Below are positions 5,916 through 6,219 of a stretch of DNA of 6,219 bases, piece by piece; positions within the stretch are counted from its first letter, which is position 1, and each line of letters opens with the position of its first letter. Origin of the DNA: Alphaproteobacteria bacterium (GTDB lineage: Bacteria; Pseudomonadota; Alphaproteobacteria; GCA-2731375); NCBI GenBank assembly GCA_028281075.1, contig JANQKO010000572.1:1-6219 (forward strand), read 5' to 3'. Below the pieces are notes generated by a model. It was not told the origin of the DNA, did not search any database, and saw only the letters and a list, made by a program, of their open reading frames with translations. The position numbers and the translations under genes were made by a program.

Positions 5916-6219
5916 ATGAAACCGGGTCTGCCCTGGAGCGTGAAGGGGGTCGAGCCGGACGCGCGCGAGGCCGCCAAGGCGGCGGCGCGCCGCGACGGCG
6001 TGACGCTCGGTGTCTGGCTTAACCGGACGATCTACGCGAACAGCGGCGAGCCGTCGGCGCCCGCCGCCGCAGAAGCCACGGCCACTGCCACGGACAAGTC
6101 GCCGGCGCCGGCCGCGACCGCACCCGCCGGCGGGCCGGCCGCCGTCACGGCGGCGGCCCTGCAGCGGCTCAACGCGCCGCTGATCGCGGCGGTCCGCGAC
6201 ATCGAGCAGGCGACATCGC
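5916..6219 (+). CDS. PodJ-like / SEL1-type localization protein, N-terminal fragment
   Basis: The frame is open from ATG 5916 to the window end (101 codons, no stop). The first about 40 residues, MKPGLPWSVKGVEPDAREAA then KAAARRDGVTLGVWLNRTIY, form a short motif I recognise from the N-termini of large alphaproteobacterial proteins annotated as PodJ-like or SEL1/TPR-repeat localization factors, which act in polar organisation or envelope functions. The helical REAAK...GVTLGVWLN part also resembles a ribbon-helix-helix-like fold. Residues about 44-75 are a low-complexity Ala/Pro/Thr linker, followed by a helical AALQRLNAPLIAAVRDIEQ stretch that probably starts a coiled coil. The rest, including any repeats or transmembrane segment, lies outside the window. 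It follows E1 beta by 74 bp on the same strand but looks functionally unrelated. The family call rests on the N-terminal motif only. Confidence 0.65.
   Translation, partial: MKPGLPWSVKGVEPDAREAAKAAARRDGVTLGVWLNRTIYANSGEPSAPAAAEATATATDKSPAPAATAPAGGPAAVTAAALQRLNAPLIAAVRDIEQATS

Overview
The window is strongly GC-rich with G/C-ending codons throughout and looks like chromosomal DNA of an alphaproteobacterium. The best lineage clue is the cut-off gene at the right edge. Its first residues (MKPGLPWSVKGVEPDAREAAK) match a start I know mainly from alphaproteobacterial PodJ-like / SEL1-repeat localization proteins. No tRNA, rRNA, CRISPR array, insertion sequence or att-like repeat is visible.

Layout, left to right. 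(1) 1-320, plus strand: the C-terminal end of a FIST-domain sensory protein. It converges, with a 10-bp gap, on (2) a three-gene minus-strand operon read from about 3768 down to 331. The operon encodes a 282-aa protein of unknown function built from two tandem copies of one domain, then a 584-aa acetolactate-synthase-like thiamine diphosphate (ThDP) enzyme, then a 281-aa DUF4743/Tnr3-type Nudix hydrolase. The three genes overlap by 8 bp (ATGTCTGA) and 3 bp (stop TGA inside a TTGA start junction), so they are probably translationally coupled. (3) 3769-3880: a 112-bp divergent intergenic region with one AT-rich island, probably holding the promoters for both directions. (4) 3881-5841, plus strand: the alpha and beta subunits of a 2-oxoacid dehydrogenase E1 (PDH/acetoin-dehydrogenase type), overlapping at GTGA. 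No E2 or E3 gene is in the window. (5) 5842-5915: a 74-bp spacer with an inverted repeat, then (6) the N-terminal 101 codons of the PodJ-like protein.

The common thread is thiamine diphosphate. Two complete ThDP enzymes (one single-chain decarboxylase/synthase-like, one alpha/beta E1) are divergently transcribed. One of them is coupled to a Nudix enzyme from a family whose eukaryotic members hydrolyse damaged, toxic ThDP analogues. The first gene of the same operon encodes an internally duplicated protein that I cannot assign to a named family. The plausible but unproven reading is a 2-oxoacid-type catabolic locus that carries its own cofactor-quality enzyme and an uncharacterised accessory protein. 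The substrate cannot be read from the sequence.
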